The position numbers were made by a program, and so were the translations under genes. 47,632 bases of DNA from Gomphosphaeria aponina SAG 52.96 = DSM 107014 (lineage in GTDB: Bacteria > Cyanobacteriota > Cyanobacteriia > Cyanobacteriales > Gomphosphaeriaceae): the NCBI GenBank assembly GCA_016903655.1, contig JADQBC010000008.1:1-47632 (forward strand). Direction: 5' to 3'. The notes under the pieces are model-generated. The model saw nothing but the letters and a program-made list of their open reading frames with translations. It ran no database searches and was not told the origin of the DNA. This document shows positions 24,061 to 32,841 of the stretch, in pieces. How positions within the stretch are numbered: the first letter of the stretch is position 1; the number at the start of each line of letters is the position of its first letter.

Positions 24061-25092
24061 CTAAGCAGCTTGCCAATTTGCCCAGTCTTGGGGTTTCAAG
24101 AATTTTTCTGACAGTTCTGCTTCTGGGGTGTTTGGTTCTGGTTGATAGCAATATTCCCAGCGAACCAAAGGCGGTAAAGACATTAAAATAGATTCCGTCC
24201 TGCCATTGGTTTGTAATCCGAAAATAGTACCTCGGTCATAGACTAGGTTAAACTCAACATAACGTCCCCGACGATAGAGTTGGAATTGACGTTCGCGATC
24301 GCCATATTCCATCTTCTTCCGTTTTTCTGCAATTGGTACATAAGCTGGGAGAAAAGCCTTACCACAATCAGTAACAAAAGCCAACAACTCTTCCCAAGTG
24401 CGCGGTTCTGAAGCAGGAATACTATCACTATATAATGCTGCCGTGCCTGTCAACTCTGGCCCGCGATAAAATGGGACTTGACCATCTTGATAATCAAAAA
24501 AGATGCCCCCTATCCCGCGCATTTCCTGGCGATGACTCAGGTAAAAATATTCATCACACCATTTTTTAAAGACATTATAATACTCAGGATGATGCTTATC
24601 GCAAGCTTGTTTTAAAGTCTGATGAAAATAAGCCGCATCTTCAGGAAAAGGATAATATGGAGTCAGATCCGCTCCCCCACCAAACCACCAAACTGGGCCT
24701 GCTTCAAAATAGCGATAATTAAGGTGAACCGTTGGAATATAGGGATTGCGGGGATGGAGAACCATGGATGTTCCCGTAGCATAAAACTCATGTCCTGCTG
24801 CTTCTGGGCGTTGCTTCAAAATCGAGGGCGGGAGATGTTTTCCCCAAACCTCAGAAAAATTAACCCCACCTTGTTCAAACACACCACCATTACAAAGGAC
24901 CCGTGTACGACCACCGCCACCTTCCTCTCTGTCCCAGCTATCCTCCCGAAACTTACTAACTCCATCGAGTTTTTCGAGTCCCAGACAAATTTCATCTTGG
25001 ATATCCCGCATCAACTTGCTGACTCTTGTTCTAGAATCAGCAGGAGGTATAAAAGAATTAGGCTTAGTGGCTACGTCAGTTGTCAATATCAT
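24061..25092 (-). CDS. hemF: Oxygen-dependent coproporphyrinogen III oxidase
   Basis: HemF oxidatively decarboxylates coproporphyrinogen III to protoporphyrinogen IX in heme and chlorophyll synthesis, in the cytoplasm and using O2. At 343 residues it is full length. Conserved segments are visible: [52 protein letters not shown] and [20 protein letters not shown]. Start ATG at 25092. Convergent with the AAA+ gene. Confidence 0.97.
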   Translation of the reverse strand: MILTTDVATKPNSFIPPADSRTRVSKLMRDIQDEICLGLEKLDGVSKFREDSWDREEGGGGRTRVLCNGGVFEQGGVNFSEVWGKHLPPSILKQRPEAAGHEFYATGTSMVLHPRNPYIPTVHLNYRYFEAGPVWWFGGGADLTPYYPFPEDAAYFHQTLKQACDKHHPEYYNVFKKWCDEYFYLSHRQEMRGIGGIFFDYQDGQVPFYRGPELTGTAALYSDSIPASEPRTWEELLAFVTDCGKAFLPAYVPIAEKRKKMEYGDRERQFQLYRRGRYVEFNLVYDRGTIFGLQTNGRTESILMSLPPLVRWEYCYQPEPNTPEAELSEKFLKPQDWANWQAA

Positions 25093-25616
25093 ATACTATT
25101 TTTTTCTGCTCTTATCAATACTGATCTAACCAAAAAAACGTGGTCGCTCAACCCAGAGTTTATATATCTTAATAAAAAGTAACTAGAGCCAATCCTTCTT
25201 TTACAATAATAAACTTGCGTAATCATCCCTGATTTTGCTACCGCGCATTTTTCTAGACTAAGATAGACAATAGTAGTCAAAATGTCTAGGAAATTGAAAA
25301 TATGAGAACGAATTTGCCAAAAAGTTAGGTAGATCAACAAAGACTGTTCAACCCTGGGATAAATCTGGCAAATTGATTGCTAGAAGAAACCTTACAAATC
25401 AACGATATTACACAGAAGCGGTGCGCTGCATCTCGACCCGAAGCGGTGAGCGAGCGTAGTCGAAGCGATGAAAAAAAAGTAGCCAATGTTTTTCTTGTAG
25501 AATCTATGGTTCGAGAACTTATGCTAAACAAAAGACCGAAATTATCTCTCAAGCTCTTTGATATTAATGAACAGGGCGTGTTAGACTTGAGAAAATCGGT
25601 TCAATTTTAATAGGCA
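25093..25616. other. Intergenic region upstream of hemF with a dispersed repeat
   Basis: The hemF promoter should lie near 25093-25200. A 77-codon plus-strand frame at 25377-25610 runs through the repeat at 25414-25470. It starts with TTG and has no ribosome binding site, so I do not call it a gene, though VFLVESMVRELMLNKRPK could be a fragment of something. Nothing else was recognised. Confidence 0.5.
25414..25470. repeat. Interspersed repeat with GAGCGTAGTC core
   Basis: GAAGCGGTGCGCTGCATCTC and CCGAAGCGGTGAGCGAGCG form tandem half-similar units with TAGTCGAAGCGATG following. The GAGCGTAGTC core is shared with 14429-14451. It is a common cyanobacterial dispersed repeat, with GC content well above the flanks. 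Confidence 0.6.
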
Positions 25617-26198
25617 ATGGCTAAAAAACTTTGTCCTGAGGGACAGGGAAGGAGCGGCGCACAAATAGGAATAGAAGCCAAGCTCGTTTATCACCCAGTT
25701 CTAGATGTAATAGGTGAACTTTACGAGTCTATGCGCCGTACTGCCATAAATTGGTTGCAACAAGGTTTAACAGAGTCTAAAGTAGAAAAAAGATTACAAA
25801 AGGAATTTGATATTCAATGGGCATACGCAGACAGTATGGCAACCGAAGCTAAACAGACATTTGACCAATTAAAAACCGCTAAACAAAATAATATAACAAC
25901 TCTAAAGGAGAAAATTAGAGCCAAAGAAAAAAATAGTAAAAATATTTTAAAGTCTTTAGAGAAACAATTAAAAAAAGGATTTTTTACCCGCCAGGAAAAA
26001 GACAAGTTGAAAAATAAATTACTAGGACTAGAACAAAAAGTTCTAAAACTATCTAGGCTAAGAAAAGATTTAAAGCCTTTAGAAGACCAAGAGAGACTAC
26101 ATATTTGTTTGGGCAGTAAAAAACTTTTTAATGCCCAATATCATCGAGAAGAAAACAAATATGAAAACCATGAACAATGGTTAGAAGATTGTGGGTGA
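25617..26198 (+). pseudogene. Truncated TnpB-like transposon protein
   Basis: A 193-residue frame whose middle (FDIQWAYADSMATEAKQTF, DQLKTAKQNNITTLKEKIRA, LGLEQKVLKLSRLRKDLKPL, LHICLGSKKLFNAQYH) matches what I recall of large TnpB-related IS200/IS605-family proteins in cyanobacteria, normally well over 400 residues. Here the frame ends after HEQWLEDCG and the RuvC catalytic half is absent. A stretch at 26207-26281, reading YCSVTVGAWEPDRIALYVN, ends in a stop and may be more debris. No TnpA gene was seen. Family call is from motif recall. Confidence 0.65.
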
Positions 26199-26292
26199 AT
26201 CGAAAAATACTGCTCAGTCACCGTTGGAGCCTGGGAACCAGATAGAATTGCCCTTTATGTCAATGTTTGTCTAGGTTTTTAGTAGGTGGGAG

Positions 26293-26793
26293 ATGTCTAA
26301 TGTGATTCTTAATTTTTCTTTCAAAATAATTGCCGCAGGGGGGAAACTATGCTGTAAGTTTTCTCTCTTTAAGACTTACCGCGTAGTCAGTACAGCCCCC
26401 GTAGATGTTTTATGGCAAAAACTGGTTAACCTCGCCGATGTTTCCTGGCATCCCCTATTTTCCAAGACTAATGCCCCCTTGGGATTAATTGCCAAACCTG
26501 GATTAATTTATCAAGTAGTGACTCGCTTAACCCCCATTCCTGTGCGGGTATTTGTGGAAAATGTCCGCCCAAAAGAATTGCTGAGTATTAGAATTTTAGC
26601 CATTCCTGGAATGGAGCAAAGAGTCACCTATAAAGTAGAATCTACTCTCTGTGGTACTTTTATTTCCTATTCTGTAACCCTGCGAGGTTGGTTATCACCC
26701 CTAATTTGGTGGCTCATTCAACCATATTATTCTCGTGTTGCATCAGACTTAGCTCATGCTGCCGAAAGACAAACATACATTGTTCATGGTTGA
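26293..26793 (+). CDS. SRPBCC-family (polyketide cyclase/START-like) protein
   Basis: The 166-residue protein has the typical layout of SRPBCC lipid-binding folds: YRVVSTAPVDVLWQKLVNLA at the start of the domain, WHPLFSKTNAPLG, a central IPVRVFVENVRPKELLSIRI and a C-terminal helix (LIQPYYSRVASDLAHAAE). Upstream GTGGGAG may serve as ribosome binding site. The stop codon lies at the first unit of a long heptamer repeat, so the native C-terminus may have been altered by repeat insertion. Ligand unknown. Confidence 0.75.
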   Translation: MSNVILNFSFKIIAAGGKLCCKFSLFKTYRVVSTAPVDVLWQKLVNLADVSWHPLFSKTNAPLGLIAKPGLIYQVVTRLTPIPVRVFVENVRPKELLSIRILAIPGMEQRVTYKVESTLCGTFISYSVTLRGWLSPLIWWLIQPYYSRVASDLAHAAERQTYIVHG

Positions 26794-27127
26794 TAGTTGA
26801 TGGTTGATGGTTGATAGTTGATGGTTGATAGTTGATGGTTGATGGTTGATGGTTGATGGTTGATGGTTGATGGTTGATGGTTGATGGTTGATGGTTGTAT
26901 AAAAGCCAAGCCTTCTGCTTCTGCCTTCTGCTTCTGCCTTCTGCTTCTGCCTTCTGCCTTCTGCTTCTGCCTTCTGCTTCTGCCTTCTACTTCTGCCAAG
27001 CCTTCATACATGGTTGATGGTTGTATAAAAGCCAAGCCTTCTGCTTCTGCCTTCTGCTTCTGCCTTCTGCTTCTGCCTTCTGCTTCTGCCTTCTGCTTCT
27101 GCCTTCTGCTTCTGCCTTCTACTGATG
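26786..27127. repeat. Compound heptamer repeat: TTGATGG and CTTCTGC blocks
   Basis: About 16 tandem copies of TTGATGG/TTGATAG at 26786-26897 are followed by TTGTATAAAAGCCAAGCC and then CTTCTGC-type units. From 27009 the sequence repeats the order TTGATGG, TTGTATAAAAGCCAAGCC, then CTTCTGC units. The reverse complement of this compound unit lies at 30325-30365, upstream of opcA. It resembles the short tandemly repeated heptamers known in filamentous cyanobacteria. Open frames through it are low-complexity artefacts. Confidence 0.9.
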
Positions 27128-27194
27128 GTTGCCTTCTACCGCCTTTGATAGAGGAAAAACGAGCTAAAATCAGAGAAAAAAAAGGAGGTATTAA

Positions 27195-27377
27195 ATGTTT
27201 TTAGAAGAATTAGCACCAATAATCAAAGAACTAACAAAACAGCCAGTAGCATTTATGGGTGGCTTTGTCTCAGCAGTATTTAAAGTAAACCCCTGGGAAG
27301 AACCACTTTATAGCTGGTTAGAGAAACAGGGGAGTAAAAATGCAGACACAGACAGCACTCATAGAAAACAACAGTAG
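27195..27377 (+). CDS. Small conserved-looking protein upstream of fbp
   Basis: The 60-residue protein MFLEELAPIIKELTKQPVAF... is preceded by a strong AAAGGAGG at 27182-27189. The sequence is not low-complexity, with a short hydrophobic segment (VAFMGGFVSAVF) and an acidic-aromatic stretch (PWEEPLYSWLEKQG). It looks like short cyanobacterial proteins of unknown function that I recall only vaguely. It lies just after the repeats and 118 bases before fbp on the same strand. Confidence 0.6.
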   Translation: MFLEELAPIIKELTKQPVAFMGGFVSAVFKVNPWEEPLYSWLEKQGSKNADTDSTHRKQQ

Positions 27378-27495
27378 CCCACAATCAATCACTATCGAAT
27401 AATAAACTAGATCTAAAGATTTAAGCACACTGAGAAATCTATGCCTAAGATGGGAAGAACATAGAAACGAGCCATGTCAGCAAGGGAGGACAAGC

Positions 27496-28557
27496 ATGAC
27501 AAACCCAGAGCAGATCGTCGTGCCAGAACATATCCTAGATAGAGATTGCACCACACTATCCCGTCACGTATTACAGCAACTCCAGAGCTTTGGTCCTGAA
27601 GCACAGGATTTGAGTGCAATTATGAATCGCATTGCCCTAGCAGGAAAGCTCATTTCCCGTCGTCTTAGCCGTGCAGGATTAATGGTAGGAGTATTAGGAT
27701 TTACGGGAGAGGAAAATGTCCAGGGAGAATCTGTCAAAAAGATGGATGTCTATGCCAACGAAGTATTTATCTCAGTATTTAAACAAAGTGGGTTAGTTTG
27801 TCGCTTGGCATCGGAAGAAATGGAAAAACCTTACTACATCCCCGAAAACTGCCCCATTGGACGCTATACTCTGCTCTATGATCCGATTGATGGTTCTGCC
27901 AACGTAGATATAAATTTAAACGTTGGTTCTATTTTTGCCATTCGCCAACAAGAAGGAGATGACTTAGATGGAGAAGCAAAAGACTTACTGACTAATGGCC
28001 GCAAACAAATAGCAGCAGGCTACATATTATATGGCCCATCTACAATGTTGATTTATTCCCTCGGCCATGGGGTTCACTCATTTATCCTTGACCCGAGTTT
28101 AGGAGAATTTATCCTTTCTGAGGAAAATATCAAAATACCTGGACATGGCCCTGTCTATAGTACTAATGAAGGGAACTTCTGGCAGTGGTACGAAGCTATA
28201 CGGGACTATACTCGCTATGTTCACCGCCATGATGGTTATACAGCTCGTTATAGTGGCGCATTAGTGGGAGATATTCATAGAATTTTGATGCAGGGAGGTG
28301 TGTTTTTATATCCAGGCACTGTGAAAAAACCAGAAGGAAAATTACGCCTACTATATGAAACAGCACCCCTGGCATTTTTGGTGGAACAAGCAGGAGGCAG
28401 GGCGACTACGGGAACAGAAGAAATCTTAGATGTAATTCCAAGTAAACTGCACCAAAGAACCCCCTTGGTTATCGGCAGTACAGAGGATGTAAAACTTGTG
28501 GAATCTTTTATTCAGGATCGGATTCGACGAGACAATTCAACGATGAATAATTGTTAA
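27496..28557 (+). CDS. fbp: Class I fructose-1,6-bisphosphatase
   Basis: The 353-residue protein has the class I FBPase landmarks: [31 protein letters not shown], the metal-binding [19 protein letters not shown], and [17 protein letters not shown] with the substrate-binding Lys. It hydrolyses FBP to F6P, feeding gluconeogenesis and the oxidative pentose phosphate pathway. A GGAGGACAAGC precedes the ATG. It is followed by zwf and opcA on the same strand, the classic cyanobacterial fbp-zwf-opcA order. Confidence 0.96.
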   Translation: MTNPEQIVVPEHILDRDCTTLSRHVLQQLQSFGPEAQDLSAIMNRIALAGKLISRRLSRAGLMVGVLGFTGEENVQGESVKKMDVYANEVFISVFKQSGLVCRLASEEMEKPYYIPENCPIGRYTLLYDPIDGSANVDINLNVGSIFAIRQQEGDDLDGEAKDLLTNGRKQIAAGYILYGPSTMLIYSLGHGVHSFILDPSLGEFILSEENIKIPGHGPVYSTNEGNFWQWYEAIRDYTRYVHRHDGYTARYSGALVGDIHRILMQGGVFLYPGTVKKPEGKLRLLYETAPLAFLVEQAGGRATTGTEEILDVIPSKLHQRTPLVIGSTEDVKLVESFIQDRIRRDNSTMNNC

Positions 28558-28559
28558 TG

Positions 28560-28725
28560 ATTGGTTGATTGTTAATGGTTAATGGTTAATGGTTAATGGA
28601 AGAAGATCAACTATCAACTATCAACTATCAACTATCAACTATCAACTATCAACTATCAACTATCAACTATCAACTATTAACTATTAACTATTAACTATCA
28701 ACTATCAACTATCAACCATCAACAA
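28560..28725. repeat. Heptamer repeats between fbp and zwf
   Basis: Short GTTAATGG repeats at 28568-28600 precede about 15 units of ATCAACT/ATTAACT at 28605-28725. The units are the complement of the TTGATAG units at 26786. In the transcript the GTTAATGG part could pair with the ATTAACT part. The array ends about 10 bases before zwf. Confidence 0.9.
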
Positions 28726-28735
28726 GGAAAAGGTA

Positions 28736-30259
28736 ATGTTATTAGAAAATCCCCTGCGAATTGGACTGCGACAAGAACGCACCCCAGAACCACTCATATT
28801 AGTTATATTCGGAGCATCAGGAGATCTGACTCAACGGAAGTTAGTTCCTGCCCTTTATCAAATGAAAAAGGAAAGGCGACTTTCTCCAGAAACAACTATT
28901 GTGGGAGTAGCCAGAAGGGAGTGGAGTCACGACTATTTCAGGGAACAAATGCGACAGGGAATCGAAGAATTTTCAGATGGGATCGAAAATGAGGCACTTT
29001 GGTTAGATTTTGCTGAGGGTTTATACTATTGTTCTGGAAACATGGATGAACCAGAAAGTTATCAGAAATTGAAGGCTTTTCTCGAAGAATTAGATGGCAA
29101 AAGAGGCACAAGAGGTAATCGAGTATTTTATCTAGCAGTGTCACCTAATTTCTTCCCCCCAGGTATTAAACAACTGGGTGCAGCAGGAATGCTGGATGAC
29201 CCCATGAAACACCGCCTTGTTATTGAAAAACCTTTTGGTAAAGATTTAAGTTCTGCTCAAATTCTTAACCGAGTAGTGCAAAATGTTTGTAAAGAAGAAC
29301 AAGTGTATCGCATCGACCACTATTTGGGGAAGGAAACGGTACAAAATCTGATGGTGTTTCGTTTTGCTAATGCGATTTTTGAACCATTATGGAATCGCCA
29401 ATTTGTGGATCATGTCCAAATTACAGTAGCGGAAACAGTAGGGGTGGAAGACAGGGCAGGTTACTATGAGACATCAGGGGCCTTAAGAGATATGTTGCAA
29501 AACCATCTGATGCAGCTATTTTGTCTCACAGCTATGGAGGCTCCCTATGCTTTAAATGCTGATAGTATCCGCACGGAAAAGGTAAAAGTGTTGCAAGCTA
29601 CTCATTTGGCGGATGTGAATAATTTAGATCGCTCGGCTATACGAGGTCAATATGCAGCAGGTTGGATGAAGGGAAAATCAGTTCTAGGTTATCGCGAAGA
29701 ACCTGGAGTTAACCCTGACTCTACTACTCCTACTTATGTAGCTATGAAACTGATGATTGATAACTGGCGCTGGCAAGGGGTTCCTTTTTATCTCCGTACA
29801 GGGAAACGATTACCTAAAAAAGTTACAGAAATTGCGATTCAATTTCGAGAAGTGCCTCTACTAATATTTCAGTCGGCTACACAACAGGCAAATCCTAATG
29901 TGTTGGCGATGCGCATTCAGCCTAATGAAGGAATTTCTTTACGTTTTGAGGCGAAAATGCCAGGGTCGCAATTGCGTACCCGCACAGTAGATATGGACTT
30001 CAGTTATGGCTCATCTTTTGGGATGGCTACTTCTGAAGCTTATCATCGTCTCTTACTAGATTGTATGTTGGGAGATCAAACTCTGTTTACCCGTGCGGAT
30101 GAAGTGGAAGAAGCATGGCGCGTCGTGACACCTGCCCTCTCAGCTTGGGAAGAGCCTGCTGATCCAGCATCTATTCCTCAATATGAAGCTGGTACTTGGG
30201 AACCTTCAGAAGCGGAATTTCTCCTCAATCGTGATGGCCGCCGCTGGCGCAGACTTTAA
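28736..30259 (+). CDS. zwf: Glucose-6-phosphate dehydrogenase
   Basis: Zwf oxidises glucose-6-phosphate to 6-phosphogluconolactone, making NADPH at the entry of the oxidative pentose phosphate pathway, active in the dark in cyanobacteria. The 507-residue length is typical. [11 protein letters not shown] is the coenzyme loop, [13 protein letters not shown] carries the substrate-binding Lys and active-site His, and [13 protein letters not shown] is the conserved C-terminal motif. AAGGAAAAGGTA precedes the ATG. Preceded and followed by heptamer repeats. Confidence 0.97.
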   Translation: MLLENPLRIGLRQERTPEPLILVIFGASGDLTQRKLVPALYQMKKERRLSPETTIVGVARREWSHDYFREQMRQGIEEFSDGIENEALWLDFAEGLYYCSGNMDEPESYQKLKAFLEELDGKRGTRGNRVFYLAVSPNFFPPGIKQLGAAGMLDDPMKHRLVIEKPFGKDLSSAQILNRVVQNVCKEEQVYRIDHYLGKETVQNLMVFRFANAIFEPLWNRQFVDHVQITVAETVGVEDRAGYYETSGALRDMLQNHLMQLFCLTAMEAPYALNADSIRTEKVKVLQATHLADVNNLDRSAIRGQYAAGWMKGKSVLGYREEPGVNPDSTTPTYVAMKLMIDNWRWQGVPFYLRTGKRLPKKVTEIAIQFREVPLLIFQSATQQANPNVLAMRIQPNEGISLRFEAKMPGSQLRTRTVDMDFSYGSSFGMATSEAYHRLLLDCMLGDQTLFTRADEVEEAWRVVTPALSAWEEPADPASIPQYEAGTWEPSEAEFLLNRDGRRWRRL

Positions 30260-30264
30260 TTAGT

Positions 30265-30441
30265 TGGTTGTTAATTGTTGATTGTTGATTGTTGATTGTT
30301 CATAGAATACTATCAACTATCAGTAGAAGGCTTGGCTTTTATACAACCATCAACCATCAACCATCAACTATCAACTATCAACTATCAACCATCAACTATC
30401 AACCATCAACTATCAACTATCAACTATCAACCATCAACTAT
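30265..30441. repeat. Heptamer repeats upstream of opcA, inverted copy of the 26786 block
   Basis: GTTGATT units at 30270-30300 are followed by TACTATCAACTATCAG, then GTAGAAGGCTTGGCTTTTAT and ACAACCATCAACC. This is the reverse complement of the compound unit near 27001-27045. It continues with ATCAACT/ATCAACC units up to 2 bases before the opcA ATG. Confidence 0.9.
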
Positions 30442-30442
30442 T

Positions 30443-31813
30443 ATGACAAAAAGAACTGATTCTCCACCCCTAGTTTCTCTCCAAGCTCCCAAAGATGTCT
30501 CCATAGATTATATTGAGTCAGAGTTGCGAGCAATTTGGCAAATGTACGGAGCAACAGGGGACTCAGGACCTGCTGCTACTAGAGCTACAACTTTTAGTTT
30601 TATTGTTTATGAACCTGAAGCAAGCCAACAACTGTTGGCAGCACTGGGATTTTATACAGGCCCTGTTGATGGGATAGCAGGACCTAGAACTACTGCTGCT
30701 ATTAAAGCAGCACAAAAAAGTTATGGTATGGAGGTGACAGGAAAATCAAATGAGGAATTATTAGATAAATTAAGAGAAGAGTTCGCACAAGCAAAAGAAG
30801 AGGGTAAATTAACCGCAGCGAATAAAATAGCGGCAAAACAATATTCACCAGATTTAGAAGGTGCTGGAGTGGCAGATGCGATCGCTGCTTCTAATCCTTG
30901 TAGAATTATTACTCTGTGTCCCACTACTGGAGAAGATGAAGGGGTAACAGCCCAGGTATCAGCTTATTGTCCTGTTAACAAACGTAGCCAAACAACCCTA
31001 GTTTGTTGTGAATATATAACATTGCGGGGCACGGCAGCAGCTCTCGAAAGAATTGGGGGAGTAATATCAGAATTAACTATTAGTGAACTGCCTAAGTTTG
31101 TCTGGTGGAAAGCAACTCCAGAACCTGATTACAGTCTGTTTAAACGACTTGTCGCTCAAAGCGATCATGTGATCTTTGATTCGAGTAATTTTAATGACCC
31201 AGAAGCAGATTTGTTTAAACTTACTGAGTTGGTTGAAGGGGGCATGGCTATTGCTGATTTAAATTGGGGCAGGCTGGCACCATGGCAAGAGCTAGCGGCA
31301 GAAGCTTTTGATCCTCCTGAGCGTCGGGAAGCGATCTGGGAAGTTGACCGCGTAACTATTGACTATGAAAAGGGCAACCCAACTCAAGCGCTTATGTATT
31401 TGGGTTGGCTAGCAAGTCGTCTGCAATGGCAGCCTGTAGCAATGAAGTCCGAAGGGGGTGATTACGATATTAGACGGGTGAAGTTTACTAATCAAGACCA
31501 ACGACCCGTTGAAGTTGAATTAGCTGGAATTCCCGTTGCTGAGGTCGGTGATGTTCTTGGAGATTTAATTAGTCTCAAACTTACTTCTACTAATCTTAAT
31601 GCAGACTGCTGCACAGTTTTGTGTTCAGAAACTATGGGATGTATGCGGATGGAGGCAGGTGGGGGCGCTCAATCCTGTCGTATTCAGCAAGTTACTCCTC
31701 TATTTGATCAAAAAACAGAAACTTTACTCGGTCAACAATTGCAGCGTTGGGGCAGTGATTTGCTTTATGAAGAAAGTATGAGTATGACTCATAAAATTAT
31801 TAAATTATCCTGA
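30443..31813 (+). CDS. opcA: G6PDH assembly/activator protein OpcA
   Basis: The 456-residue protein helps G6PDH oligomerise and become active. Start is ATG 30443 (MTKRTDSPPLVSLQAPKDV); the longer frame to 30296 is only repeat-encoded. An N-terminal peptidoglycan-binding-like module (LLAALGFYTGPVDGIAGPRT) precedes the OpcA domain (CRIITLCPTTGEDEGVTAQV, FVWWKATPEP, FDSSNFNDPEADL, DLNWGRLAPWQELAAEAFDP). Repeat sequence runs to within 2 bases of the start, so no normal ribosome binding site is present; translation may depend on coupling or an A/U-rich leader. Directly downstream of zwf, as in other cyanobacteria. Confidence 0.95.
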   Translation: MTKRTDSPPLVSLQAPKDVSIDYIESELRAIWQMYGATGDSGPAATRATTFSFIVYEPEASQQLLAALGFYTGPVDGIAGPRTTAAIKAAQKSYGMEVTGKSNEELLDKLREEFAQAKEEGKLTAANKIAAKQYSPDLEGAGVADAIAASNPCRIITLCPTTGEDEGVTAQVSAYCPVNKRSQTTLVCCEYITLRGTAAALERIGGVISELTISELPKFVWWKATPEPDYSLFKRLVAQSDHVIFDSSNFNDPEADLFKLTELVEGGMAIADLNWGRLAPWQELAAEAFDPPERREAIWEVDRVTIDYEKGNPTQALMYLGWLASRLQWQPVAMKSEGGDYDIRRVKFTNQDQRPVEVELAGIPVAEVGDVLGDLISLKLTSTNLNADCCTVLCSETMGCMRMEAGGGAQSCRIQQVTPLFDQKTETLLGQQLQRWGSDLLYEESMSMTHKIIKLS

Positions 31814-31828
31814 AATGTGAGCGTAAGA

Positions 31829-31876
31829 CCCCCGTTGAATTTCTCCTCAAAAAATAACCACTGAAATCAACGGGGG
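31829..31876. terminator. Inverted repeat downstream of opcA
   Basis: CCCCCGTTGA at 31829-31838 and TCAACGGGGG at 31867-31876 are perfect 10-base arms with a 28-base loop. There is no T run, so it is either a processing/stabilising hairpin at the end of the operon or part of a mobile-element end. Confidence 0.45.
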
Positions 31877-31917
31877 ATGTAAGCGAACCAATAAAAAGAC
31901 ATGGCGACAGCAATTCC

Positions 31918-32055
31918 TTAGTTTTCAAGATTTTTGAGAGAACGTATCAATTCTCTAACAATGTCAGTCTTTGTCCTACCTACCTTCTTTGCGTAACGTT
32001 TTAGTATCTCCATTTCTGATTCTGGCAACCTTAAATTTAATTGTTTTTCGTTCAT
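31918..32055 (-). CDS. Small ribbon-helix-helix protein, orphan antitoxin-like
   Basis: A 45-residue frame, MNEKQLNLRLPESEMEILKR then YAKKVGRTKTDIVRELIRSL, has the ribbon-helix-helix pattern: a basic-hydrophobic strand (LNLRLP), helix A (ESEMEILKRYAKKVG) and helix B starting TKTDIVRELIRSL. CopG/MetJ-like proteins of this size are usually antitoxins or plasmid-copy regulators. No partner toxin lies downstream, where the opcA terminator region follows on the other strand. An alternate reading as a regulator of its own gene is equally possible. Confidence 0.75.
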   Translation of the reverse strand: MNEKQLNLRLPESEMEILKRYAKKVGRTKTDIVRELIRSLKNLEN

Positions 32056-32236
32056 CACTCTTAAATTAATTTGCTATAATATTAATCTTACATTCCGCAC
32101 TTCAAAATTTAGCCTAATTGATTGCCCAACATTTCCATTTGATTACTGAATTTAGGGTAGATTTTGACAAATTTGCGATCGCCAATATCTTAAATAAGCT
32201 AAGTATAAGTACTTAATTTGCCTCTAAAAATAGTTG

Positions 32237-32269
32237 TCTGCGTAGGCGCAGCCCGCCGCAGGCATCGCC
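32237..32269. repeat. Palindromic dispersed repeat (CGTAGGCGCAGCC type)
   Basis: TCTGCGTAGGCGCAGCCCGC followed by CGCAGGCATCGCC is a GC-rich palindrome in an AT-rich spacer. It is related to the palindrome within the zinc-finger gene at 433-464. Confidence 0.6.
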
Positions 32270-32317
32270 GATTTCGTCTGAATTGGTATATTGCAAAATG
32301 ACGTGCGGAATGTGGGT

Positions 32318-32370
32318 TACATGAAATAAATATAAAAATTGATTTTGGTTCGATTTTCGCAAAAGGTCTA
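32318..32370. repeat. Dispersed 53-base repeat, copy 1
   Basis: The stretch TACATGAAATAAATATAAAA through TTTCGCAAAAGGTCTA is almost identical to 43999-44051; only the 4-6 bases after GATTTTGGT differ. No coding or inverted-repeat structure is apparent. Confidence 0.75.
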
Positions 32371-32395
32371 TTATCCCGACTTTTAGAAGATATAG

Positions 32396-32430
32396 CAGAA
32401 GGCAGAAGGCAGAAGGCAGAAGGCAGAAGG
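32396..32430. repeat. CAGAAGG heptamer run
   Basis: Five tandem units of GCAGAAG, the reverse complement of the CTTCTGC units at 26909-27125. The remaining spacer between opcA and the RTX gene contains no further open frame that I would call. Confidence 0.8.
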
Positions 32431-32534
32431 AAAACCCTTACTATTATTAAGTTTTAGATTTTGATAATGTCAATACTATTCCCCTCTTTGCTATAACGCC
32501 AAATTTTTTCCCTCGGGGGTTGACATTTGTTGCT

Positions 32535-32567
32535 CTTGTATGTTAGCCTGATAATGGGAAAAGATGC
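32535..32567. repeat. Left arm of an inverted repeat flanking the RTX gene
   Basis: The stretch CTTGTATGTTAGCCTGA continuing to AAAAGATGC matches the reverse complement of 38437-38469 at 29 of 33 positions. The two copies lie on either side of the giant gene in opposite orientation. Confidence 0.7.
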
Positions 32568-32602
32568 CGCCCATATATATAGCCTTTTGAAATAAAAAAT
32601 AC

Positions 32603-32836
32603 CTGGGCGGGTTTAAATATTAATTCAAAACCCGCCCCAGTTTACGGTTGGGTGGGGGCGGGTTTTGAGTTGGAAGCTTGTTTGTAATTACTATAGTTAT
32701 TCCCTAAACCCGCCCCTACATTGAAACACTGGATATTAATTCAAAACCCGCCCCAGTTTACGGTTGGGTGGGGGCGGGTTTTGATATGAAGCTTGTTTGT
32801 TATTACAATAGTTATTCCCTAAACCAGCCCCTACAT
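32603..32836. repeat. Array of GGGGCGGGTTT elements
   Basis: Four tightly packed element ends: 32603-32640 (a short complete hairpin), 32651-32720, 32738-32756 and 32766-32836. A unit of about 112 bases (from TATTAATTCAAAACCCGCCC through GGGGCGGGTTTTGA to CCCTAAACC) is tandemly duplicated. The array ends just before the stop of the RTX gene. Confidence 0.8.
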
Positions 32837-32841
32837 TAGGT

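Noticed and set aside
25377..25610. A 77-residue plus-strand frame upstream of the TnpB remnant
   Set aside because: TTG start, no ribosome site, and an interspersed repeat makes up part of it; no family is recognised.
26786..27204. Heptamer arrays as a possible CRISPR array or as coding frames (Leu/Cys/Phe-rich and Ile/Asn/His-rich)
   Set aside because: The unit is 7 bases with no spacers, and frames through it contain only repeat-derived residues without ribosome sites.
30296..30442. N-terminal 49-residue extension of OpcA
   Set aside because: It is encoded by the heptamer repeat and the known OpcA start follows; a start at 30443 fits the family.
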